Source: Chloroflexota bacterium
GTDB taxonomy: Bacteria; Chloroflexota; Limnocylindria; Limnocylindrales; CSP1-4
NCBI GenBank assembly: GCA_003171255.1
Contig: PMYK01000023.1
Location: forward strand, 68,767-113,944
Reading direction: 5' to 3'
Length of the DNA: 45,178 bases
Positions 15,824-23,575 of the stretch are shown piece by piece (the first letter of the stretch is position 1; each line of letters begins with the position of its first letter). Under the pieces are notes generated by a model. That model made no database searches. It saw only the letters and a program-made list of their open reading frames with translations, and was not told where the DNA came from. The position numbers were made by a program, and so were the translations under genes.

Positions 15824-17371
15824 CTACCAGAGGAAGGGCCTGCGGCTGAAGAACGACTGGTCGGCGATGGTGAGCACGTAGCCCACGAAGAGCAGCAGGC
15901 TGACGTTCATGTGCAGCTGGATGTTCGCCCCCATCGTGCTCATGAGCGCGTAGGGGTTGTCGTAGAAGCGGACCAGGCCGCCGTGGACCCGAAGGGCCAG
16001 TGGAATCGCCAGCAGCGCAAGCAATGTCGGTATCGGCAGCACTCCAGCGGCGACGCTCACGGCCACGCTCGCGAACGAGCCCGCCGCCGCCACGTCGAAG
16101 CCGCCGACTACCGCGGCCTTGGACCAGCGGACCGGCAGCGTCCGCTTGCCGGCCTGGGCATCCCCGGCTCTGTCCGGGATCTCGTTGACGTAGAGAATCA
16201 TCGCCACCAGCAGCGCCACCGGGATCGAGACGAGAAGGGCTTCTAACGTCAGCGACCCACGCGACTGGACGACATAGGCGCCGAGCAGCATGACCGGCCC
16301 AAAGCCGATGGCCGTCGAGATCTCGCCCAGGCCGCGATACACGAGCTTGAACGGCGGCATGGTGTAGGCCATGCTGATGAAGAAGCCGAGGGCGGCGATG
16401 GCGACGAGAGCGGGCGAGCCGCGCATCACCAGCAGCACGATGCCCAGGATCGCGGCAACGGCATAGCAGCCGATAGCCAGCATCGACATCTCACGGATCG
16501 TGACCAGCGTATTCTGAAGAACCCGAGAGCCGCCGCTGAACTTGGTTGGAGTGGCGTTGGCGTCGTCGGCGCCCTGAAGCGTATCGAAGACATCGTTGGC
16601 CACGTTCAGGCCCAGGTGGACCGCGCTCGCCGCAACGACGGTAATGACCGCCGTGACGGCATCGAAGACTCCCACGCGAGCAGCTACGGCCAGGCCGAGG
16701 AGCACCGGCGCGAAGGTTGCGCTCAAGAACGGGGCGCGCGTCGCGCGGAAGAGCAGCAGCCGCTTGGACATTCGCGGCCGGATGCGGACGCCGCGTTCGA
16801 CGGAGAGAGCCTCGAAGTACCGCCGCGCCTTCTTGAGCCCGCGTTCATAGGCGGCCGGCAGGGGCAGGTCGCCCTCGTCCCAGGCCCACACCCGGGCGAC
16901 GTTGACGGCGAACCGACCGCGCGGGCGGGCCGAGGCAGCCCCCCACGCGGTCAGGTGACGGCGCTCGTCGAAACCGCCATCCGGAAGCGGCCGGATGTGG
17001 CTGCCGGTGATCGCGACTCGGGTTCCGGGCGCGACATGGAAGCCTGCCGGCTCACCGAATCGGACGGTGCCCTCATCGGGCTTGACTTCGATCTCGACGT
17101 CGACGTTGACCGGATAGCCGTCCTCGGCGACCCAGCTCAGGACCGCTCGCTTGTACACGGCCAGCCTGCCGAGGCCGTCGACCACGGTGATCGGCGCGGG
17201 CGATTCGGGGCCGGCCGGCGCGGCCGTGTCGGCGAGGCCCGGCGTCTCGGGTACGACTGTGTCCGCCGGTGAGGGCGTCTCGGCCGATGCCGGTCCTTCG
17301 ACGGCCGCCGGAACGCCGACAGGCGAGTCCGCTTTCGAGCCGAACCTCTGCAGTCGGATCTTCGGGCTCAT
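15824..17371 (-). CDS. PPOX-like domain fused to a MenA/UbiA-type prenyltransferase
   Basis: 515 residues. After a Pro/Ala-rich tail (to about 60), residues 61-165 look like a flavin-reductase or pyridoxamine-phosphate-oxidase-like beta-barrel (GLGRLAVYKRAVLSWVAEDG, GTRVAITGSHIRPL, ARPRGRFAVNVARVWAWDEG). Residues about 205-515 are a UbiA membrane domain with the first Asp motif ANDVFDTLQGADD (Asp260, Asp263) and the second NEIPDRAGD (Asp400, Asp404), most like 1,4-dihydroxy-2-naphthoate prenyltransferases. It would prenylate an aromatic acid, perhaps in menaquinone synthesis. The ATG at 17371 overlaps the stop of the upstream PPOX gene (ATGA). The frame is open to 17986 but that part is antagonised by the overlapping gene. 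Confidence 0.8.
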   Translation of the reverse strand: MSPKIRLQRFGSKADSPVGVPAAVEGPASAETPSPADTVVPETPGLADTAAPAGPESPAPITVVDGLGRLAVYKRAVLSWVAEDGYPVNVDVEIEVKPDEGTVRFGEPAGFHVAPGTRVAITGSHIRPLPDGGFDERRHLTAWGAASARPRGRFAVNVARVWAWDEGDLPLPAAYERGLKKARRYFEALSVERGVRIRPRMSKRLLLFRATRAPFLSATFAPVLLGLAVAARVGVFDAVTAVITVVAASAVHLGLNVANDVFDTLQGADDANATPTKFSGGSRVLQNTLVTIREMSMLAIGCYAVAAILGIVLLVMRGSPALVAIAALGFFISMAYTMPPFKLVYRGLGEISTAIGFGPVMLLGAYVVQSRGSLTLEALLVSIPVALLVAMILYVNEIPDRAGDAQAGKRTLPVRWSKAAVVGGFDVAAAGSFASVAVSVAAGVLPIPTLLALLAIPLALRVHGGLVRFYDNPYALMSTMGANIQLHMNVSLLLFVGYVLTIADQSFFSRRPFLW

Positions 17372-17850
17372 CGAGCCACCTCGGCCGCAACCGTGATCTG
17401 CGGTGGCTGGTCGGTTCGGCCGTCGGGCCAGAACCATGTCCGCCGCGGCGTAAGCTCGATCAGCGTCCGCTCGAAGATGAGCGGGAAACCAAGCCGGGCC
17501 TTGAGCAAGCCAACGGTCGATGGATCCTTGCGCGTCCAGTTCTGGAGAAGGCTCTCCCAGCCGGCGTGGAGGTCGTCCTCGGCGACTCGGGCGTCGCATT
17601 GAATGGTCACCTTGCCGGTCATGGCGCCCGTCGCATCGGGGTTGGTTATCGAGAAGCTGACTCGCGGATTGGCCTTGATGTGGGCGATCTTGGTGCAGTC
17701 GAGAACGCTGGAGGTCATGAATATCCGCTCGCCCCACAGGAGCGGAACCATGGGATAGGTGATGGGGCCTCCGTCGGAACCGACGACCGTCAGCTCGCCG
17801 ACGACGGCGGCGTCGATCAGTCGTGCGACCGGGTATGGCAGCGCTGGCAA
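17368..17850 (-). CDS. Pyridoxamine 5'-phosphate oxidase-like protein
   Basis: 160 residues with a split-barrel flavin-binding pattern: ELTVVGSDGGPITYPMVPLL, FMTSSVLDCTKIAHIKANPR, VSFSITNPDATGAMTGKVTI. Likely binds FMN or F420; the substrate is unknown. Start choice: TTG at 17850 has GGAGGT five bases upstream; the frame is open to a TTG at 17862 that would sit inside that ribosome site. It overlaps the prenyltransferase fusion by four bases, so both are made together. Confidence 0.8.
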   Translation of the reverse strand: MPALPYPVARLIDAAVVGELTVVGSDGGPITYPMVPLLWGERIFMTSSVLDCTKIAHIKANPRVSFSITNPDATGAMTGKVTIQCDARVAEDDLHAGWESLLQNWTRKDPSTVGLLKARLGFPLIFERTLIELTPRRTWFWPDGRTDQPPQITVAAEVAR

Positions 17851-17954
17851 GTGGACCTCCAAGCATGGAACGCCCGGCGATGGCCACCCGAATTGTAGAA
17901 ACCCGCGGCCACGGCCGTCGCGCCGACTTCAGGAAGTCGGTCGTGATCGCGCAA

Positions 17955-18674
17955 TCAGCGCGTCCGGTCGCGGTCCGCCGTCCCACTGAAGAGGCGGATC
18001 GAGGCGGCGCCGGCTTCCTGCTGCTCTCGAGTGATGAGGTGGCGCCGGTCCGATGTGCTGTTGTGGGCGTACTCGGCCAGCAGCTTCTGCAGGCCGTCGA
18101 GGCGCTTCATTTGAGCCGTCAAGATGGCCGACCAGCGACTGAACGCCTCCTTTGGTCCGCCCGCGGCGGCGGCCGAGAGCGCGTAGATGTCGTCCAGGCA
18201 GATCTCGCCGGTGCCCAGGGCAGCGGACCAGGCCGCGTCGGTCGAAAGCTCGAGCAGCCGCGCGACCGCGGCTCGTGATGCCTCGGCAGTTCGGGCGCAG
18301 ACGGGACAGCGGGGATCGTACAGCTCGCCCAGGCCTCGAAGCTGGCCGGAGGCGTCGTGGCCCGACAGCTTCTTCAACGTGGCGAGGCGCCGCCTAAGCA
18401 CGGCATCCAGAAGGACCGCGGTCGCGAGCTGGCTGCTCGTCTGGAGCAGCTCCATCTTCGACAGACCCACGCTATGCGGCTGGCAGAACCCGAGGCCCTT
18501 GTCCATCTGAGCCCGAAGGCCTCGGTCGGTGGCGCCTTCCCGGGCGAGGCCTCGCAGGGCAGCGTGGCTAGCTTCCTGGCGTGCGTCACAGACAGGGCAG
18601 CGGCCGCGCTCGAGGGCCTCGGCCAGGCGTATCTCCTCGAAGTCTCGGGCTGGCAGCTTGCCCGGCCCGGTCAT
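17955..18674 (-). CDS. DUF6062-like cysteine-rich protein
   Basis: 239 residues. Two related halves each start with CPVC (RCPVCDAR and RCPVCART); the first half also has GFCQPHSVGL. This fits DUF6062-like proteins with CPxC and FCxxH elements that probably bind zinc. The rest is helical with no signal peptide. The ATG at 18674 overlaps the stop of a short frame starting at 18706. Function unknown. Confidence 0.65.
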   Translation of the reverse strand: MTGPGKLPARDFEEIRLAEALERGRCPVCDARQEASHAALRGLAREGATDRGLRAQMDKGLGFCQPHSVGLSKMELLQTSSQLATAVLLDAVLRRRLATLKKLSGHDASGQLRGLGELYDPRCPVCARTAEASRAAVARLLELSTDAAWSAALGTGEICLDDIYALSAAAAGGPKEAFSRWSAILTAQMKRLDGLQKLLAEYAHNSTSDRRHLITREQQEAGAASIRLFSGTADRDRTR

Positions 18675-18706
18675 CTGCGCTCTCGAAATGCCGTCGGCCT
18701 CGTCAT
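18671..18706 (-). CDS. Possible 11-codon leader peptide before the DUF6062-like gene
   Basis: ATG at 18706 follows a -10-like TAGACT (18718-18713, minus strand) by six bases and opens MTRPTAFRERR. Its stop TGA overlaps the ATG of the DUF6062-like gene in the sequence ATGA. This repeats the layout seen at 10426 and could couple translation on a leaderless mRNA. Short enough to be chance. Confidence 0.25.
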   Translation of the reverse strand: MTRPTAFRERR

Positions 18707-18712
18707 GGCCAC

Positions 18713-18718
18713 AGTCTA
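18713..18718 (-). promoter_or_regulatory. -10-like box upstream of the DUF6062-like gene
   Basis: TAGACT on the minus strand, six bases before an ATG at 18706 and 38 before the main start. Confidence 0.3.
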
Positions 18719-18744
18719 GCCAGGCTTGGCCTGGCTCCGCGCCG

Positions 18745-19479
18745 TCAGCCGCGTCGCGACATAGCCGCGTACGTGACGCCGAACCCGAGGACGCACCAGA
18801 TCGCCAACGTCAGGAATGCGCCGAGCGGCAGCCCGAACTCGTTTGGGGCTAGCGTGCCGCGCGTCACTTCGCCCATGGCCTGGATCGGCAGCATCTGATG
18901 GATCGTCTCGAGCCAGCCCGGCAGCTTGTCGGGCAGGAACGTCAGCGGCGAGAACATGAAGACGAAGACGACGATTGCCTGGGTGATGATCACGGTCAGC
19001 ATGTACGGCAGCAGCGAGGCGATCGCGTAGCCGACGCAGGTCGACGTCAGGGCCACCATCAGCACCGCCGGGACGACGAGCGGGCTGATCTGCAGATCGA
19101 GCCCGAACCGCCAGGCGCCGACGAAGACGCCCAGGATCACGCCCGGGATCACGATCATCAGCCAGACCGTCAGGTCCGCGACCAGGTATGACAGGCGGGC
19201 CACAGGTAGCGAGCGCATGTAGGCAAGGCTGCCCTCTGTCTTCTGCTCACCGACCGTCTGCGGCAACGCGACCAGACCGACCGAAACCATCGAGATCGCG
19301 GGCGCGCCGGTCGCGATGAGGTAGATCGAAGTGCGGTCGAGAGTCGGGAAGAGGAGCGGATATCCCAGGACGATCCCAAGCGAGAAGAGCGTCTGGACCG
19401 CCATCATCAGTGGCAGGTAGTTCTTCTTCCGGAGCGCCTGCCAGGTGACCAGCAGCTGGTAGTTACGCAGCGCTTGCAT
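18745..19479 (-). CDS. ABC-2 type transporter permease
   Basis: 244 residues with about six hydrophobic segments (for example LMMAVQTLFSLGIVLGYPLL, LSYLVADLTVWLMIVIPGV, MLTVIITQAIVVFVFMFSPL). This is the membrane half of an ABC-2 exporter; the substrate is unknown. The ATG at 19479 has GGAGGT six bases upstream; the longer frame to 19632 lies inside the ATPase gene and is rejected. It overlaps the ATPase gene by 17 bases, so the pair is one operon. Confidence 0.9.
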   Translation of the reverse strand: MQALRNYQLLVTWQALRKKNYLPLMMAVQTLFSLGIVLGYPLLFPTLDRTSIYLIATGAPAISMVSVGLVALPQTVGEQKTEGSLAYMRSLPVARLSYLVADLTVWLMIVIPGVILGVFVGAWRFGLDLQISPLVVPAVLMVALTSTCVGYAIASLLPYMLTVIITQAIVVFVFMFSPLTFLPDKLPGWLETIHQMLPIQAMGEVTRGTLAPNEFGLPLGAFLTLAIWCVLGFGVTYAAMSRRG

Positions 19480-20425
19480 CGAACACCTCCTCGGCCTGTG
19501 CCGGCCTGGCTCCCGCGTCGCCAACCAGCGCCACATACACGTCTTCGAGCGTGGCCGGTCCGAGGGTGAACTCCTCGACCGAACCGGCCGCCTTGAGCGA
19601 CTCGGCCCAGGCGACGGCCTGGCCCGCGCCATTGGTCGGGATGCCGACCATCAACCGATTGCCAACCGGGACGGCCGACAGGCCGAACGGCGAGGCGGGT
19701 AGCTCCAACACGTCGGGATCCAGCACGAGCTCCAGTCGGAGCGCCGCTCCGAGCCGAGCCTTCAGCGCCGCCGGCGTCCCCTCGGCGATGACCCGACCCT
19801 CGTCGAGGATCGCGAGCCGATCAACCGACCGTTCCGCCTCGATGACGTTGTGCGTCACGAGCAGAACTGCGGCGCCATGATCGGCGAGGGTCCGAACCTG
19901 CCGCCACAGCAGGCGGCGACGGACCGGGTCCACGTCGTTGGTCGGCTCGTCGAGCATGACCACTCGTCCCGGCGTCACCGCCGCCATGGCGAATGCCACC
20001 AGCCGCTTCACGCCGCCTGAGAGCCGGGCGGCGTCAACGTCCTGCCACTCCCCAAGTTCGAGGGCGTCGACCAGGCGCTCGCGTCGGTGCTCGACGTCGA
20101 CGCGGGGCGCGCCACGCAGCTGGCCGATGAGATCGATCGCCTGGCGAGGCGTGAGGCCGTCGATCGGAACCTGGGCCTGAGCCTGGAAGGAGCAGAGTCG
20201 TCTGGCCAGCCCAGGGTTGGCCACCATGTCGCGGCCGTCGATCCGGATCGAGCCGAACGTCGGCTTTAGCAGCCCAACGACCTGGTTGACGAGAGTGGTC
20301 TTGCCGGCGCCGTTGTGGCCGAGCAGGCCGAACACTTCGCCCTCGCCGATGGCCAGGCTGATGGCGTCGTTGGCCCGGGCTCCCGTCCGGTAGACCTTGG
20401 TCAGCTTCTCGATTTCCAGCAACAT
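19463..20425 (-). CDS. ABC transporter ATP-binding protein
   Basis: 320 residues, the energy-coupling half of the exporter with the permease that follows. Walker A is GHNGAGKTT, the Q-loop is FQAQAQV, the signature is LSGGVKR (a variant of LSGGQ), Walker B is VVMLDEPTND and the H-loop is VTHN. The C-terminal 100 residues are the extension typical of ABC-2 ATPases. The start is the ATG at 20425. Confidence 0.95.
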   Translation of the reverse strand: MLLEIEKLTKVYRTGARANDAISLAIGEGEVFGLLGHNGAGKTTLVNQVVGLLKPTFGSIRIDGRDMVANPGLARRLCSFQAQAQVPIDGLTPRQAIDLIGQLRGAPRVDVEHRRERLVDALELGEWQDVDAARLSGGVKRLVAFAMAAVTPGRVVMLDEPTNDVDPVRRRLLWRQVRTLADHGAAVLLVTHNVIEAERSVDRLAILDEGRVIAEGTPAALKARLGAALRLELVLDPDVLELPASPFGLSAVPVGNRLMVGIPTNGAGQAVAWAESLKAAGSVEEFTLGPATLEDVYVALVGDAGARPAQAEEVFDASAA

Positions 20426-20460
20426 CTCTCGTCCCCTTGTCGTGTTCGTCGGTCCCGTGC

Positions 20461-20552
20461 GCCGGCCGGCTTGCGCCGGGAGGTCGTCGCTTCGCGCTTA
20501 AGTCGCTTCGCGCCTAATGCGCTGCGCGAGCGACCTCCGGCACGCCGGCCGG
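20461..20552. repeat. Imperfect long inverted repeat (REP-like)
   Basis: The left arm (20461-20490, beginning GCCGGCCGGC) pairs with the right arm (20526-20552, ending GCCGGCCGG) through CCGGGAGGTCG against CGACCTCCGG with small bulges, around a loop of about 35 bases. Inside the loop TCGCTTCGCGC appears twice. It lies in the gap between the ABC ATPase and the SHOCT-like gene, both on the minus strand. It may be a dispersed REP-type element or a terminator-like structure; the remainder of 20426-20676 shows nothing else. Confidence 0.5.
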
Positions 20553-20676
20553 ACCTGGTCCGGGCCGCGCGCTATTCGGTTCCACTCCTGTTGCAGGCAA
20601 TAGATATCCAGGCTGGGTACCGAAAGGGCACCCGGGCGGGCTTGTGATGGATTGGCTGGCGGCTCGCGCCGCCGGG

Positions 20677-21090
20677 TTACTCGATGACTATCCGAACCTC
20701 GTCGCCGTTGTCGGAGACCTCCAGGATCGGCCCGGTCATCCCGGTCTGGATCGCTTCGACGATGCGCGACCGATGGTCCGGGGAGAGACCGGGGACTTGA
20801 TCGATCGCGAAGCCCGCCGCAGCAAGTGGGATCTGCAGGTTGATGATCTGACGGCCTTTCTCGGCCACGTAGACACGTATCCGTCGCCCGGCCAGCACCT
20901 CAGAAGCCGTTCCGGCGCCTCGAGCCTCGGCGCGTGGGCGCGACTCGGCACGGCCGCTCTGGCGCGCGGGATCTGCGGCCGCACCGACGCGATCCTGCTC
21001 CTCGAGCGCAGCCACGATCGGGGCCGCCTCTTCGGCAGTCAGCTTGCCTTCCGAGACCAGTCTGAGAAGGACTTCCAGCTCGCCCGGCAT
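20677..21090 (-). CDS. Small protein with N-terminal SHOCT-like motif
   Basis: 137 residues. The N-terminus ELEVLLRLVSEGKLTAEEAA is the helical SHOCT/YvlB-type motif also found at the C-termini of the two upstream proteins. A charged linker is followed by a C-terminal part RIRVYVAEKGRQIINLQIPL and LSPDHRSRIVEAIQTG. No membrane segment is seen. It lies three bases after the DUF4097 gene in a three-gene operon. Probably a partner in the same complex; function unknown. Confidence 0.75.
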   Translation of the reverse strand: MPGELEVLLRLVSEGKLTAEEAAPIVAALEEQDRVGAAADPARQSGRAESRPRAEARGAGTASEVLAGRRIRVYVAEKGRQIINLQIPLAAAGFAIDQVPGLSPDHRSRIVEAIQTGMTGPILEVSDNGDEVRIVIE

Positions 21091-21093
21091 CGC

Positions 21094-22215
21094 CTACCTC
21101 CTCGACCGATCGAGGCGTTCGGCCGCCTCGTCGACGCCGATCTCGCCTCTTTCGAGGGCCTGGAGAACGGAGAGCTCTTCGTCGCCGGAGGTTTCCTCGA
21201 CAACGTCCACGGTCTCGTTGGGGTTCCAGGTCTCTGCGGTTTCGTGCGGTCCGGCTTCTTCGGCGACCTCGGCCGCGGCCGAGGCTTCAGTCGAGCCTAG
21301 CGGCCCGCCGGCGGCAGCGACGGGGCCTTCGTCGGAGGGCGTCGGAGGAACCGACGATGGTGCGGGAGCGGCTGCCGCCACCACCTCATCGCCGGGTCGA
21401 GCCGCGAGGATGCGCAAGCCTCCCGACGTGGAGTTGACCTTGAACGTGGCGCGACCGTCACCGACGATCGAACGCCAATAGCCTCGCCCGCCTTCGGATC
21501 GATGCTCGACGTGCGAGACGATCGAGCCCGAGATCGCCCGGAGCTCGGCCGTGACTCCGTTCAGCGGCGTCAGGTCTACGGTGCCCGAGATCGACTCGGC
21601 CCGGTGATCGCCCGACGAGTCAAGCGCGCCGACGATGGAGATCCCTCCGCTCGTCGTCGACAGGGCGGTACCGTAGAAGCGCCGGGCACGGACCTTGATG
21701 CTCCCCGAAACGGTGTTGGCCCGCAGCCGGACATCGCCGCCGTTGTCGAGTGTGACGGACCCCGAGATCGAGCCGGCTTCGACCAGCCCGCCCAAATTCC
21801 ACAGGCGGATGTCGCCCGAAACGGTTCTGTACTTCTGGTCGCCGACGAGGGCCATGGCCTCGATCGACCCGCTCATCGTTTCGTATCGAACCTTGGTGCC
21901 CCACGGCACCTCCAGGGCCACGTCCGCGCGGACGCGTGCTCCACCGAAGAGCCAGGCCAGTCCCGTGGACAGGCGCCGCTCGGGCGTCTCGACCTCGAGC
22001 GAGCCGGGGCCCCGATCGACGATGACGCGGCCGGTCTCGAGGGCTCGCTCCGCGGCCGTCTGGTCCGCCGCGCGAATTCGATAGGTAACCGTCAGACGAG
22101 CTTCCTCGCCTTCGATGCCGCGAACTCTCAAGGTGCAGCTGATGGTCTTGACCGTGATTCGTCCGTTGCTGCCGATTCGATGGGCGAGCGTCTCAGTCCG
22201 CTCCAGCGTTCCCAT
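21094..22215 (-). CDS. DUF4097 beta-strand-repeat protein with C-terminal SHOCT-like motif
   Basis: 373 residues. The middle part (about 95-270) is a series of short beta repeats typical of DUF4097, such as ETMSGSIEAMALVG, RTVSGDIRLWNLGG, GSISGSVTLDNGGD and ESISGTVDLTPLNG, expected to form a beta-helix. A Pro/Ala/Glu-rich linker is followed by VLQALERGEIGVDEAAERL. No signal peptide or membrane helix is seen. The ATG at 22215 is preferred over the GTG at 22218 because AAGGAG is five bases upstream. Such proteins often go with envelope-stress or regulatory modules. Confidence 0.85.
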   Translation of the reverse strand: MGTLERTETLAHRIGSNGRITVKTISCTLRVRGIEGEEARLTVTYRIRAADQTAAERALETGRVIVDRGPGSLEVETPERRLSTGLAWLFGGARVRADVALEVPWGTKVRYETMSGSIEAMALVGDQKYRTVSGDIRLWNLGGLVEAGSISGSVTLDNGGDVRLRANTVSGSIKVRARRFYGTALSTTSGGISIVGALDSSGDHRAESISGTVDLTPLNGVTAELRAISGSIVSHVEHRSEGGRGYWRSIVGDGRATFKVNSTSGGLRILAARPGDEVVAAAAPAPSSVPPTPSDEGPVAAAGGPLGSTEASAAAEVAEEAGPHETAETWNPNETVDVVEETSGDEELSVLQALERGEIGVDEAAERLDRSRR

Positions 22216-22217
22216 CA

Positions 22218-22631
22218 CTACTCCTTCCGAGCGCGGAGGAGGACCGCCGCCTCGTCTGCCGTGATCTCATGACGCGCCAGCCGCTCCAGAACCTCGCGGC
22301 GGAGCTCCGCGGAGTCGCCTGAACGGCCGAGGCCATCCTCGCCCTCGTCCCCGATCGGCGATCCATCCGCCAGCCCGAGCGCCTTGACAAGCGCATCGAT
22401 ACGGGCCCGAACGGTCGGGTACGACACCTTCAGCTCGCGTTCGAGCTCCTTGGCGTTGCCGCGAGCGCGAAGGAAGCTCTCGAGCAGCGCCAGCTGCTCT
22501 CGGCTCAGGCGCCCGAAGCGACCGACGTTGAAGTCGCCCTCGATGGCGGTACCGCAGCCACGGCACTGAAGCCGGGTTATCGATAGTTCGCTCGAGCAGA
22601 CGGGACAGGTTGAGATGACGTCGCGTGCCAT
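22218..22631 (-). CDS. DUF2089-family zinc-ribbon/HTH regulator
   Basis: 137 residues. An N-terminal zinc ribbon has Cys9, Cys12, Cys22 and Cys25 (CPVC and CRGC). A helix-turn-helix (RGNAKELERELKVSYPTVRA) follows, then ALVKALG. The C-terminus carries VLERLARHEITADEAAVLL, the motif shared with its two downstream neighbours. It is probably a transcription factor controlling this operon. The ATG at 22631 begins MARDVISTCPVC; the frame to 22703 is not needed. A -35-like TTGACA lies about 120 bases upstream on the minus strand. Confidence 0.85.
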   Translation of the reverse strand: MARDVISTCPVCSSELSITRLQCRGCGTAIEGDFNVGRFGRLSREQLALLESFLRARGNAKELERELKVSYPTVRARIDALVKALGLADGSPIGDEGEDGLGRSGDSAELRREVLERLARHEITADEAAVLLRARKE

Positions 22632-22955
22632 GCGGTTGATGCCTCTTGTGCGAGCCGTGCCGCTGGCGTGCCAGTGGCTGGTCGCCGGACTCCCCGGAGA
22701 CACCTTGCTCTCGCTTGTTATTACTCTGCCATACCATCTTTCTAATTGTCAAGGTTCAGATCCCAATATGTGAACTTCAGCCCCGAGACTGACTCGGGTG
22801 CTCCGCGCTGTGGCGTCCCGATGGTTACCACACCCGATCCGGGATGGGCTCTCTGCCCTCCAGGGCGGATCGAAGACGGCGCGGGACGCAGCCATTGGCG
22901 GCGGGGTATAGATTCGAGGGGTCTGGGCGTGGCGCCAGACCTGCCTGGAGGCAAA

Positions 22956-23570
22956 ATGGCTCGACGCGTGTACAACTTCGAGAAACCCGACCGATTCGTT
23001 GCCGGCACGGTTGGCCAGCCCGGCAGCCGCACCTTCTACCTTCAGGCCCGCGATGGGACCCGAATCGTGTCGGTGGTGGTGGAGAAGGTTCAAGTCGCGC
23101 TGCTTGCCGAGCGCCTGACCCAGCTGCTGGCCGAGGTTCGAGCGCGCGGCGCGAACGTTCCACAGGAGGCCGCCCTGGCGGACGTCGACTCGGCACCCCT
23201 GGACGAGCCGCTCAACGAGACCTTCCGAGTCGGGACCATGGCAATCGTCTGGAATGGCGAGGATGAATCGATCGTCGTCGAGGCTCGGGCCATGAGCGAG
23301 GACGCCGAGGAGGGTGACGAGGACGTAGAGGACGCCGAGGAGGGTGACGAGGACGTAGAGGACGCCGAGGAGGGTGACGAGGACGTAGAGGACGACGCCG
23401 ATGACGAGTCGGATGTCGTTCGGGTTCAACTGGCACCGCACAAGGCCCTGGCGTTTGCCCAGCGGGCCCTCGAGATCGTGGCGGCGGGACGACTGCCGTG
23501 CCCATTCTGCGGTCAACCCCTCAACCCGGAGGGCCACATCTGCGCTCGGCGCAACGGCTTCATGCACTGA
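22956..23570 (+). CDS. DUF3090 family protein with an acidic tandem-repeat insert
   Basis: 204 residues. The N-terminus MARRVYNFEKPDRFVAGTVG and GSRTFYLQARDG and the C-terminal LPCPFCGQPLNPEGHICARR are typical of DUF3090 proteins; the last part is zinc-finger-like. Residues 115-144 are three exact copies of EDAEEGDEDV from a 30-bp DNA repeat, an insertion of unusual acidity between the two conserved halves. GGAGG lies upstream of the ATG at 22956. It is the first of a pair with the SCO1664-like gene, an association seen in Actinomycetota and Chloroflexota. Function unknown. Confidence 0.9.
   Translation: MARRVYNFEKPDRFVAGTVGQPGSRTFYLQARDGTRIVSVVVEKVQVALLAERLTQLLAEVRARGANVPQEAALADVDSAPLDEPLNETFRVGTMAIVWNGEDESIVVEARAMSEDAEEGDEDVEDAEEGDEDVEDAEEGDEDVEDDADDESDVVRVQLAPHKALAFAQRALEIVAAGRLPCPFCGQPLNPEGHICARRNGFMH
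23298..23394 (+). repeat. Perfect 30-bp tandem repeat, three copies, inside DUF3090
   Basis: Units begin at 23298, 23328 and 23358, each starting GAGGACGCCGAGGAGGG, with 7 bases of a fourth unit. The copies appear identical, so the repeat is recent or kept uniform, and stay in frame because 30 is divisible by three. Copy-number change would alter the length of the acidic insert. Confidence 0.9.
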
Positions 23571-23575
23571 ATGAC

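Noticed and set aside
17372-17986. Longer N-terminus for the prenyltransferase fusion
   Set aside because: The added residues are Arg-rich and overlap the well-supported PPOX gene in another frame; the ATG at 17371 in ATGA overlap is better.
23298-23394. Possible CRISPR or regulatory array
   Set aside because: The units are directly joined with no spacers and lie in frame inside a coding gene.
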